Positions 7,427-14,900 of a stretch of DNA of 15,162 bases are shown piece by piece. The stretch is from positions 1 to 15,162 of the forward strand of contig JABWAY010000063.1 in assembly GCA_013360825.1 (NCBI GenBank). Direction: 5' to 3'. The notes beneath the pieces were generated by a model. The model searched no databases. It saw nothing but the letters and a program-made list of their open reading frames with translations, and was not told where the DNA came from. Position 1 is the stretch's first letter, and the number at the start of each line of letters is the position of its first letter. The position numbers were made by a program, and so were the translations under genes. The stretch is from Candidatus Brocadiia bacterium (lineage in GTDB: Bacteria > Planctomycetota > MHYJ01 > WSZJ01).

Positions 7427-8235
7427 TCGACATCCGGACGCCGTGCCTTGCGCTTCAGGATAAGTTCGGCGAAGCGCCCGAGCTGGCGATTGTGCTGGGG
7501 AGCGGGCTCGGTCTGCTGGCGGAGTCCGTGGAGGGGGCGCGGATGGTTCCCTATACGGAGGTGGCGGGCTGGCCGATGTCGACGGTGGCGGGGCACGCGG
7601 GGGAGCTGGTGGTGGGGAGGCTGGCCGGGCGCCGGGTTGCGGTGATGCGGGGGCGCTGGCATCTTTACGAAGGATACGACGCGGCCCAGATCACGATCGG
7701 CGTGAGGTCGCTGGCGCGATGGGGTGTGAAGAGTCTGGTCCTGACGAACGCGGCGGGGGGGATCAGCGGGGCGTTCCGTCCCGGGGACCTGATGCTGATC
7801 ACCGATCAGATCAACATGACGGGAACGAGCCCGCTGAGCGGGACGCCGGCGTTCATCGACATGTCGAACGCGTACGACGTCCCCTACCGGCTGGCCGCGA
7901 TCGGGGCGGCGCAGGAGTCGGGGGTCGACCTGAAGCCCGGGGTGTACGCGGGCGTGGCGGGGCCGCAGTACGAGACGGTGGCGGAGGTCCGGATGCTGGC
8001 GGCGGTCGGGGCGGATGCGGTCGGGATGTCGACCGTGCTGGAGGTGATCGCGGCCCGGCACGCCGGGATGCGCGTGCTCGGGCTGTCCTGCATCACGAAC
8101 CTCGCGGCGGGAGGAGCCCACCTTGGGAGCCCCGTGGCGCAGGTCGATCATGCGGAGGTCCTCCGGATCGGCCGGGAGGCCGGGGCGAAGTTCTCCACGC
8201 TGGTGCGCGCCATCCTCCCGACGCTGAAACCATGA
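7423..8235 (+). CDS. punA: Purine nucleoside phosphorylase, trimeric class (inosine/guanosine)
   Basis: This cytosolic enzyme splits purine (deoxy)nucleosides with phosphate into free base and (deoxy)ribose-1-phosphate. The 270 residues carry the trimeric-PNP motifs: phosphate loop VLGSGLG (S27), GHAGELVVG (H58), GRWHLYEGY (R78, H80, Y82, E83), LTNAAGG (108-113), GPQYETVAE (E184), GMSTVLE (M202) and SCITNLAAG (N226). The spacings E184-M202-N226 (18 and 24) equal those of human E201-M219-N243. The asparagine is the residue tied to 6-oxopurine preference, so inosine and guanosine are the expected substrates rather than adenosine. That fits the adenosine deaminase encoded next. The start is coupled to the phosphatase stop (ATGA), with GGAGG at 7411-7415. 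Methylthioadenosine phosphorylase is less likely because of N226. Confidence 0.95.
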   Translation: MIDIRTPCLALQDKFGEAPELAIVLGSGLGLLAESVEGARMVPYTEVAGWPMSTVAGHAGELVVGRLAGRRVAVMRGRWHLYEGYDAAQITIGVRSLARWGVKSLVLTNAAGGISGAFRPGDLMLITDQINMTGTSPLSGTPAFIDMSNAYDVPYRLAAIGAAQESGVDLKPGVYAGVAGPQYETVAEVRMLAAVGADAVGMSTVLEVIAARHAGMRVLGLSCITNLAAGGAHLGSPVAQVDHAEVLRIGREAGAKFSTLVRAILPTLKP

Positions 8236-9233
8236 TCCCGCTGGGCGCCCTCCCGAAGATCGACCTTCATCTCCACCTGGACGGCGCGCTCCGTCCGGCG
8301 AGCGTCCGCGAAATGGCGCTGGAGGCAGGGGCGGCGTGGCCCCCGGGAGGGGAGGAGAGGTGCCGGGTCCGCCCGGACTGCCGGTCGCTGGTCGACTTCC
8401 TCGCGACCTTCGAGTTCTTCCTTCCGTTTCTCAGCTCCCGGCAGGCGCTCCGGCGGTCCGCCCGGGAACTCTGCGAGGACCAGGCGGCGGACGGGGTGAT
8501 CTACTTCGAGGCGCGGTTCGCCCCGACCCTCTGGGAGCAGACGGGGCTGAGCGCCGAGGAGGCCGTCGAGGGGGCGCTCGAGGGACTGCGCGAGGGGACC
8601 GCCGGGACGGGCGTGCACTGGGGGCTGATCCTGTGCGGGCTCCGGAATACGGACCCGGCCCGGACGATGACCGCCGTGGACCTGGCCCGCAGGTTCCGCT
8701 CCAGGGGAGTGGTCGGCGTCGATATCGCCGGAGACGAACGCGCGCCGCTCGCTCCGCACGCCCCGGCTTTCCGCGAGGCCGCGAAGCTCGGGATCCCCTT
8801 CACGATCCACGCCGGGGAAGCGGGGCCCGCGGCGAACGTGAGGGAGGCGCTGTCGCTGGGGGCCACCCGGATCGGGCACGGGGTGCACGTGGTGGAGGAC
8901 CCGGAGGCGGTGGCGATGGCGAAGTCCGCCGGGGCGACCTTTGAGATGTGCCTGACGAGCAACCTGATGACGCACGCCGTCGGGCGGATCGAGGACCACC
9001 CGTTTCCCCGGCTGCTCCGGGAGGGGCACCGGGTGACGCTGAACACCGACGATCCGGGGGTGCAGGGGACGACGCTGACCCAGGACTACGAGCTCGCCCG
9101 GAAGGTCTTCGGGCTGAGCCCCGCGGATTTCCGGGAGACGCTGCGTCACTCCGTCGACGCGGCGTGGGCGGGGGAGGCTCTCAAGCGGGACCTGCGCGTC
9201 AGGATCGAGGCTGCCTGGGGGGGTGTCGCGTGA
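8232..9233 (+). CDS. add: Adenosine deaminase
   Basis: A cytosolic zinc enzyme converting adenosine and deoxyadenosine to inosine and deoxyinosine plus ammonia, which feeds the upstream phosphorylase. The start at 8232 overlaps the phosphorylase stop (ATGA) and places the family opening KIDLHLHLDGAL right at the N-terminus. Of 333 residues, the recognisable catalytic ones are H13 and H15 (zinc), D17, HAGE with H193 and E196 (zinc ligand and proton donor), H216 in RIGHGVH, and the NTDDP motif with D273 (zinc) and D274. GVDIAGDE and MCLTSN are also as in the family. Length is normal. The related adenine deaminase is possible, but the phosphorylase and nucleoside transporter in the same operon favour adenosine. 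The stop overlaps the cytidine deaminase start (GTGA). Confidence 0.93.
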   Translation: MIPLGALPKIDLHLHLDGALRPASVREMALEAGAAWPPGGEERCRVRPDCRSLVDFLATFEFFLPFLSSRQALRRSARELCEDQAADGVIYFEARFAPTLWEQTGLSAEEAVEGALEGLREGTAGTGVHWGLILCGLRNTDPARTMTAVDLARRFRSRGVVGVDIAGDERAPLAPHAPAFREAAKLGIPFTIHAGEAGPAANVREALSLGATRIGHGVHVVEDPEAVAMAKSAGATFEMCLTSNLMTHAVGRIEDHPFPRLLREGHRVTLNTDDPGVQGTTLTQDYELARKVFGLSPADFRETLRHSVDAAWAGEALKRDLRVRIEAAWGGVA

Positions 9234-9643
9234 GGGCGCGGAGGCCGGCGGATGCGGAACTGCTCGACGCGGCGCGCCGGGCCGGGAAACACGCCTGGGC
9301 GCCGTATTCGGGCTTCAAGGTCGGCGCGGCGCTGCGCTGCGCGGACGGCACGGTCGTCCCCGGCTGCAACGTCGAGAATGCCTCGTTCGGGCTGACGATC
9401 TGCGCCGAGCGCGCCGCGCTCGCGCGGGCGGTGTCCGAGGGAAAGACCGCATTCACGGCCATCGCCGTCGTCGGGCACGGGCGGCGCGGAAGGCACCTCC
9501 GTCCCTGCGGGGCGTGCCGGCAGGTGCTGGCGGAATTCGGCGACCTGGATGTGCTCTGCGAGGACCGCGGATTCCGCCTGTCCGACCTGCTGCCGGAGAC
9601 GTTCCGGTTCCGGCCGCGCCGGTCCGGCCGCCGTCCGCGCTGA
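9230..9643 (+). CDS. cdd: Cytidine deaminase (short homotetrameric type)
   Basis: It deaminates cytidine and deoxycytidine to uridine and deoxyuridine in the cytosol. The 137 residues match the short tetrameric class: substrate-site YSGFKVGAAL (26-35), CNVENASFGLTICAERAAL (46-64) with zinc ligand C58 and catalytic E60, and PCGACRQVLAEF (92-103) with zinc ligands C93 and C96. GTG at 9230 is chosen because it overlaps the adenosine deaminase stop (GTGA) and gives the normal lead of about 25 residues before YSGF. The frame is open further upstream, but that is arginine-rich shadow sequence. The C-terminus is very basic (FRPRRSGRRPR). It is the last gene of the operon and converges on a minus-strand gene 7 bases away. 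No pyrimidine nucleoside phosphorylase follows, so the fate of uridine is not shown here. Confidence 0.95.
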   Translation: MRARRPADAELLDAARRAGKHAWAPYSGFKVGAALRCADGTVVPGCNVENASFGLTICAERAALARAVSEGKTAFTAIAVVGHGRRGRHLRPCGACRQVLAEFGDLDVLCEDRGFRLSDLLPETFRFRPRRSGRRPR

Positions 9644-9650
9644 TCGCCCG

Positions 9651-10754
9651 CTACTTCGCTTCCGGAACCTCAAACAGCCCGTGCAGCCGCCGGAACCTTC
9701 CCTTTGTCGCCGGGAGTTCCCCGCACGCAAGGTGGATCTCACGCTCGCGGGGGAGGAAGATCATCGCCTGGAGCGTGAGGTCGCCCTGCGGGACCGACTG
9801 GAGCAGTTTCTTCGCCTCGGCGAGCCCGATCTTCCCGTGCCAGGCGGTCTCCAGCTGGTTGAGGCGGAACCACCGCGGACAGGTCTGCGCCGGGTCTTTC
9901 CCGCCGAGTCTCCAGTGATTCGTCGCGATGACCGAGCCGTTCTCCGGCTCCCGCAGGCGGAACTCCTCGTGGTCGAGCTCGAACACGCCGCAGCGCCCCG
10001 CGGCGTCCGCGACCATCAGGTTGTTCCCGCAGGTTCTCTTCGACTCCTCGAGGAGTTTCCTGGCCTCGTCGAACGTGCGGCAGCGCTCCAGCACGCGGCG
10101 GAACAGGAGGACATACGGGACCCCCTCGCAGGAGTCCTTCTTGTTGTAGACGTTCATGACCGCCAGCGAGAGCCCGTGCTCGTTCATTCCGGACAGCACG
10201 CCGCTCATCCCCGGCCAGGTGATGCTGGCGAACGCGAAGCGCCCCCGCGGGCGCGTCACCGTCACGATCGTGTGGCGGTGCGCGATCCCGCGCCCGGGAA
10301 AGTCGAGATTGCGGCCGAACAGCAGTTCGCCCGACTTCGTCGCCGGGGGCTGGAGGACGAACGTCGAACAGTTCACGAGGCGGATCGAGTCGAGAAACGT
10401 GTGCACGATCAGCACCTTTCCGAAGTCGAACCCGGCTCCCTCCGCAAGTCCTTCGAGTTCCTCCCGCTCCTCGGGATTCAGGTGTTTTTCCAGGGACGTC
10501 GCGTTCGCCACGAAGGACGCGCGGAGCTCAGGGTCCTCCGTGTAGGCCCCGAAGTAGCGTTCGAACAGCCAGTGGATCTCCTCGCGGAAATTGCGGCCTG
10601 TCCGGAGCCCGATCTCGCGCGGGGACCCCTCCACGCGGAAGACGCGCACGCCGCCGAAGTCGTCCGCGGGGCCGAAGGGTTCCGCGGCGGCCTCCTCGGC
10701 CCGGACCGCGAGGGTGGAGAGCAGGACCGCCGCGACCGCGTTCAGAATTCTCAC
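9651..10754 (-). CDS. Secreted C45-family Ntn hydrolase (acyl-CoA:6-APA acyltransferase-like)
   Basis: A predicted exported amide-bond hydrolase or acyltransferase of the C45 autoprocessing family; the substrate is unknown. The frame is open far upstream, but GTG at 10754 is preferred: GAGGAG sits 6 bases before it and the product opens with a signal peptide (MRILNAVAAVLLSTLAVRA, likely cut after A19). The 367-residue protein shows the C45/Ntn pattern: candidate nucleophile C129 in LVNCSTF, then LLFGRNLDFPGRG (about 145-157), ITWPGMSGVLSGMNEHGLSLAVMN (about 180-203), and LEESKRTCGNNLMVADAAG. C129 would become N-terminal after self-cleavage between N128 and C129. Relatives act on penicillins, N-acyl amino acids or acyl-homoserine lactones, or are uncharacterised. 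It is transcribed toward the operon and diverges from the lipoprotein gene at 10822. Family call fairly sure; function open. Confidence 0.8.
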   Translation of the reverse strand: MRILNAVAAVLLSTLAVRAEEAAAEPFGPADDFGGVRVFRVEGSPREIGLRTGRNFREEIHWLFERYFGAYTEDPELRASFVANATSLEKHLNPEEREELEGLAEGAGFDFGKVLIVHTFLDSIRLVNCSTFVLQPPATKSGELLFGRNLDFPGRGIAHRHTIVTVTRPRGRFAFASITWPGMSGVLSGMNEHGLSLAVMNVYNKKDSCEGVPYVLLFRRVLERCRTFDEARKLLEESKRTCGNNLMVADAAGRCGVFELDHEEFRLREPENGSVIATNHWRLGGKDPAQTCPRWFRLNQLETAWHGKIGLAEAKKLLQSVPQGDLTLQAMIFLPREREIHLACGELPATKGRFRRLHGLFEVPEAK

Positions 10755-10821
10755 TGCAGACTCCTCAAAACCGGGGGGCGCATTGTACCGTGCGTGGGCA
10801 ACCCTGAGAGAGGAGCCGCCC
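10755..10821. promoter_or_regulatory. Divergent intergenic region with start signals for both flanking genes
   Basis: These 67 bases must hold the promoters of both the C45 hydrolase (minus) and the lipoprotein (plus) unless transcription enters from further away. On the minus strand a good -10-like hexamer TACAAT lies at 10787-10782, but there is no matching -35 box at normal spacing. For the plus gene I see no convincing hexamers. Shine-Dalgarno sites are clear: GAGGAG at 10766-10761 (minus) and AGAGGAG at 10809-10815 (plus), each 6 bases from its start codon. Confidence 0.4.
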
Positions 10822-11976
10822 ATGAGACTGCCGATCGCCCTGATGGCCGCCGTGCTGGTCCTCGGCGGCTGCGACGGAAAAAAACCCGCCCAGGATCCCC
10901 CTCCGGCCCCGGCGGGCGGCGGCGCGGGGGATCCGCCGGCCGTCCCGAAGCCCGTCGACACCGGCTGGAAGGCCTCCCTCGAGGGACTGACGCCTCCGGC
11001 CTCCCCCGCGCGGGGGATGATCCGCGGCAGCGCGTTCGCATTCGAGAGCGGCACGCTGGAGGACGGGCGACTGCAGCTCCGCCAGGGAAAGGACTTCTTC
11101 GCGGACCGGGAACTCTCGATCTTCCTGTTTCTCAAGAACGAGGGCGAAGTTCCGGCCGGCCGCTCCTGGTCGATCAAGTCCTCGAAGGAGTACAACCAGC
11201 CCCACGTGCACATCGCGTCGCGCCAGGGGGATGAACTTCCGGACACCGACATGTTCATGAACGAGTACTCGATGCTCCTCACGCTGGGCGAGTTCAGGGA
11301 CGGCACGATCTCCGGCTCGATCTGGATCTGCCTCCCGGACGAGAAGAAAAGCTGGGTTGCGGGGGCGTTCACGGCCCGGGTGAAGGGGTTCATCATGGGG
11401 CCGGACGGTCCGGACCGGACGCAGGACTCCCTCAAGCTGCTCCAGTGGCTTGCGAAGGAGCATGTCGAGAAGGCGAACCCGGGGCAGACCGTGAAGCAGG
11501 AGGAGAGCCGCGACTCGATGTGCGGAGTGTCCGACGACCCGAAGGCCGAACTGGACGGGATCGTCATGGTGAAATTCAGGATCGGGAGCGCGGCGCCGGC
11601 CTGGAACCGGTTCCGCTTTCACCGAAAGGGGGAGTGGCGGGTCGTCGGCGTTCTGCCGCCGCACCAGTTCCCCGAGGCCCATCCGATCCAGCCGCACGCT
11701 CCCGGATCGCAGGAGGAAGCGGAGGGGCTCGCCGCGGCCGCGGTGGAGGCCGAACTCGCGGGCGCCCCGGTCTTCGGCGCGATGGTGCAGGGCCAAGGGC
11801 GGGACACCTGGTGCCTCGTCAGGGTCCAGTACTCCACGAGCGAGGACTCGTCCGGCGATGCCTCGGAACGCCGCTTCCTCTATCGGAAGAACGGCGCCGC
11901 GTGGGCCCTCGACCGCGAGCTCAGGGAAGGCGAGGAAATCGACTACCGCAGCGGGGCGATCAAGCCGGCGAAGTAG
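10822..11976 (+). CDS. Lipoprotein of unknown function
   Basis: A 384-residue protein that I do not recognise. It starts with a clear lipoprotein signal (MRLPIALMAAVLVLGGC, lipobox LGGC, C17), then a proline/alanine/glycine-rich linker to about residue 50. Residues about 55-185 read as beta-strand-rich, with a stretch like small exported beta-sandwich domains (GTISGSIWICLPD...WVAGAFTARV). A helical, charged segment follows (about 195-225), and then two short alpha/beta stretches, including WNRFRFHRKGEWRVVGVLPPH and DTWCLVRVQYSTSED, that look like predicted ligand- or protein-binding modules. No catalytic motif is visible. ATG 10822 is chosen over upstream in-frame codons because of the signal and the AGAGGAG 6 bases before it. 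It diverges from the C45 hydrolase and its end overlaps the kinase gene end by 17 bases. Anchoring is well supported; function is unknown. Confidence 0.85.
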   Translation: MRLPIALMAAVLVLGGCDGKKPAQDPPPAPAGGGAGDPPAVPKPVDTGWKASLEGLTPPASPARGMIRGSAFAFESGTLEDGRLQLRQGKDFFADRELSIFLFLKNEGEVPAGRSWSIKSSKEYNQPHVHIASRQGDELPDTDMFMNEYSMLLTLGEFRDGTISGSIWICLPDEKKSWVAGAFTARVKGFIMGPDGPDRTQDSLKLLQWLAKEHVEKANPGQTVKQEESRDSMCGVSDDPKAELDGIVMVKFRIGSAAPAWNRFRFHRKGEWRVVGVLPPHQFPEAHPIQPHAPGSQEEAEGLAAAAVEAELAGAPVFGAMVQGQGRDTWCLVRVQYSTSEDSSGDASERRFLYRKNGAAWALDRELREGEEIDYRSGAIKPAK

Positions 11977-14900
11977 GGCGGGCGGCCCCGGACAGGCGCA
12001 CGGCGCAGGCCAGCCGGAACCCCTGCCCCGGGTCGATGGTCGTCGCGACCCAGCCGAACCGCTTGACCAGACTTCCGCTGCCGCTCGGCGCATTCCATGC
12101 CCCGCCGCGCGAGACGCGCCAGTCGCGATAACGCCGTCCCCCGAGGTCGTTCAGGCACCATTCCCGTCCGTTTCCGGAGAGCCCGCGGATGCCGTAGGGG
12201 GACTCGTCCGCCGGGAATTCCTGGATCGACGCCGGGCGCAGGCCATCCGCGTAGGTCTCGGAGCAGTTGCAGCGGATCGCGTCGAAATGCGACCCCCAGG
12301 GAAACAGGCGCCCGTCGGGTCCGCGCCCGGATTTCTCCCACCACTCTTCGTGGGGGAGGCACAGGAGCCGGCCGGTCTTCCGGGAGGCCCAGTGGGCGTA
12401 GGCGGCGGCATCGTTCCAGGAGACCGACAGCACCGGCCAGTCCTCGCGCCAGTCCGCCTGGGCGAGGCGGAGGCGGGCGGCGGTCTCGCGCCCGGCCCGG
12501 TTCCCGGACAGCCACTCCGCCGTCGGAATCTCCCACCCCCGCGCCGTCACCGGCCAGTAGGCGCCCCCCTCGTCCGACTGGCGCGGGACATGCCGGGCCG
12601 CGGCGGCGCGCGGAAGCGAGTTCAGGAATTCGCGATACTCCCCGCAGGTCACGGCGTTGCGGGCCATCAGGAATTCATCCACATCCCGCACCCCTCCGCT
12701 CACCCCCAGGGTGATTTCCGCGCGTCCGAGCTGGAACGGGAAACGCCCGGCGGGCACGGGGACATATCCGTCGGGGACATGGCTGTCCGCGAACAGGGTG
12801 ACATCGACCTGGAGCTGCTCCTGCCGCCCCACGTGAACCGGCACCGCGGCGGGCCGGAACCCGTCCGCCTGGACGACGAGCAGCCACGATCCCATCGGCC
12901 ACGCGCGGGGCTCGAGCGGCGTCTCGCCCAGATACTGCCCCGTGCCGCGCGGACGCTGGGGCGAGTTGCCGAAGAGTTCGCTCAGGACCGCCTCGGGGCA
13001 CTTGGGTTTCCCCGCCCCGACGGTCACGGGGATCATCGCGCGATCCATTTCCACGTACCGGTAGGCCCAGACCCGCGCCCCGGGCGCCGGAGACGGGAGG
13101 CAGGAGGGGGCATGAACCCGCAGCTGTACAGCGGCGTCCGGCTCGAGCTCCTTCAGCCCCTCCGAGCCCTTCATCGTCAGAATCCGGCCGCTCCAGGGGT
13201 GGTACCCCATGATCCCCAGTTCGGCGGGGCGCACCCGCCGGCCGTTTTCCAGGCATCCGCAGGTGTAGGCCTGCGATCGGACGGCCAGGGTCCCGTCACC
13301 GCGCAGCCGGGCCTGGAACTCGCCGTCGTCGTGTCGCTCCACGACCTGGCGGTGGAGGAGCGCTCCCCGCTCGTCGCCGGCGATTTCCGCCTCGAGGAAC
13401 CGCTGCCAGTAGATCTGGGCCTTCAGGCGGCGCGCCTCGGGGTGGTCGGGGACGTTGGAGAGCGCGGAGGTCAGCGCGGCGTCCGCCTCGGCGAAGGCGC
13501 GGAGGCTCTGCCGCTCGAGGGCGTGGACCCGGTCCTGCGCCTCCCACAGCTCCTTTTTTTTCGCCAGCGGCGCGTGCGCCTTCGTCTCCTCCGCCAGCCT
13601 GCGCGCGCCCTGCAGGCAGCGGCGCGCCTCCGCCTCCAGTTCGTCCCGTTTCGCATTCTCCGACCGCGCCTTTTCCACCTGCTCCCGCGCCAGCCGTTCC
13701 CGGCGTTCCCGTTCCTTCGTGCCCTCCAGATAGGCCTCGATCTCGGCCGCGAGTTCCCCCGCGCCGGCGTACCGGTCGGACTTTTTCTTTGAGAGCGCCT
13801 TCAGGCAGATCGCCTCGAGTTCCGGGGGGCACGGCATGAAGAGGCTCGGCGGCTTCAGGTCCGCCGTCGTGACCTGGCGGATGACCTCCCAGGGGTTCGG
13901 GTCCTCGAACGGCGGCTGGAAGGTCAGGATTTCATAGAGGATCGCGCCGAGCGCGTAGACGTCGCTTCGCTGGTCGACCTCCTCGAGGAGGCCCAGCGCC
14001 TGCTCGGGGGGCATGTAGGACGGCGTTCCCAGCACCTGGCCTTCCATCGTCAGCTTCGAGGACCGTGAGGAAGCCCCGTCGAGCTTCCGCATCTTCCGGG
14101 TCGTCGCGCGCGGACGGACCCGCCGCGTCGATTCCTTCGTCCCCAGGGCACGCGCCAGCCCCCAGTCGACGATCAGCACCTCGCCAAAGTCGCCCAGCAT
14201 CACGTTTGCCGGCTTGAGATCCCGGTGGACCACCCCCTTCGAATGCGCATACGCCATCCCCTGGCAGACGTCGCGGAATGCCTCCACGAGCCGCCGCGGC
14301 TTCCAGCTCCGGTCCCGGATCACCTGCAGCATGTCCCGCCCGTGGATCCGCTTCATCGCCACGAACACCTCCTTCGTGGCGGGGAGGATCCCGACCTCGT
14401 GGACCGGCACGATGTTCGGGTGCTCCAGCCTGCCGGTGACCCGCCCCTCCCAGCGGAACCGTTCCAGCGCCTCGGCCGGGGCGTCCTCCAGGACCAGTTT
14501 GAGCGCGACCGTGCGCTCCAGGTCGCTGTCGAACGCCTCGATCACGCGCCCGATCCCCCCGCGGCCGAGCTCGGCGCCGAGGACATACTTCCTGTCCGGC
14601 GACTGGGTCATCACGGGGGACGGAGCCATCCCCCCCGCGCCCATCACCGACAGCGCCGCCCCCGAGGACGACGGGCGCGGGCGCTTCGACACCGGCATCA
14701 TCAGCGTTTCCGCGCTGGAGGGATGGGAGCGATGTCCGCGCCAGGCGGCAAGCACCCTGGGCGGGACGTCCAGCGCGGCCAGGGCGGCGGCGGCGTCCCC
14801 GTGGTTCTGCCTCCAGGCCGTGGCCGCGGCCTGCGCCGCATGGAGCGCGGACGCGCTGATGTCGAGGCGCTCGTTGAGGACCTGCTCGAAGTCCCGCGAG

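Noticed and set aside
6442..8151. Minus-strand open frame of about 570 codons opposite the phosphatase and PNP
   Set aside because: No recognisable domain, and the plus-strand genes there have complete active sites. The frame is a mirror of their codon bias.
8232..9233. Adenine deaminase instead of adenosine deaminase
   Set aside because: The two families share these motifs, but the coupled PNP with 6-oxopurine-type N226 and the nucleoside importer favour the nucleoside substrate. This remains a minor possibility.
10755..11567. Upstream extension of the C45 hydrolase frame
   Set aside because: It would run antisense through the lipoprotein gene and bury the signal peptide. A GTG with GAGGAG exactly before the signal peptide is a better start.
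11858..13792. Long plus-strand open frame opposite the kinase gene
   Set aside because: Low-complexity Arg/Pro/Gly sequence antisense to the coiled-coil, PEGA-like and FGE-like parts of a clearly real kinase.
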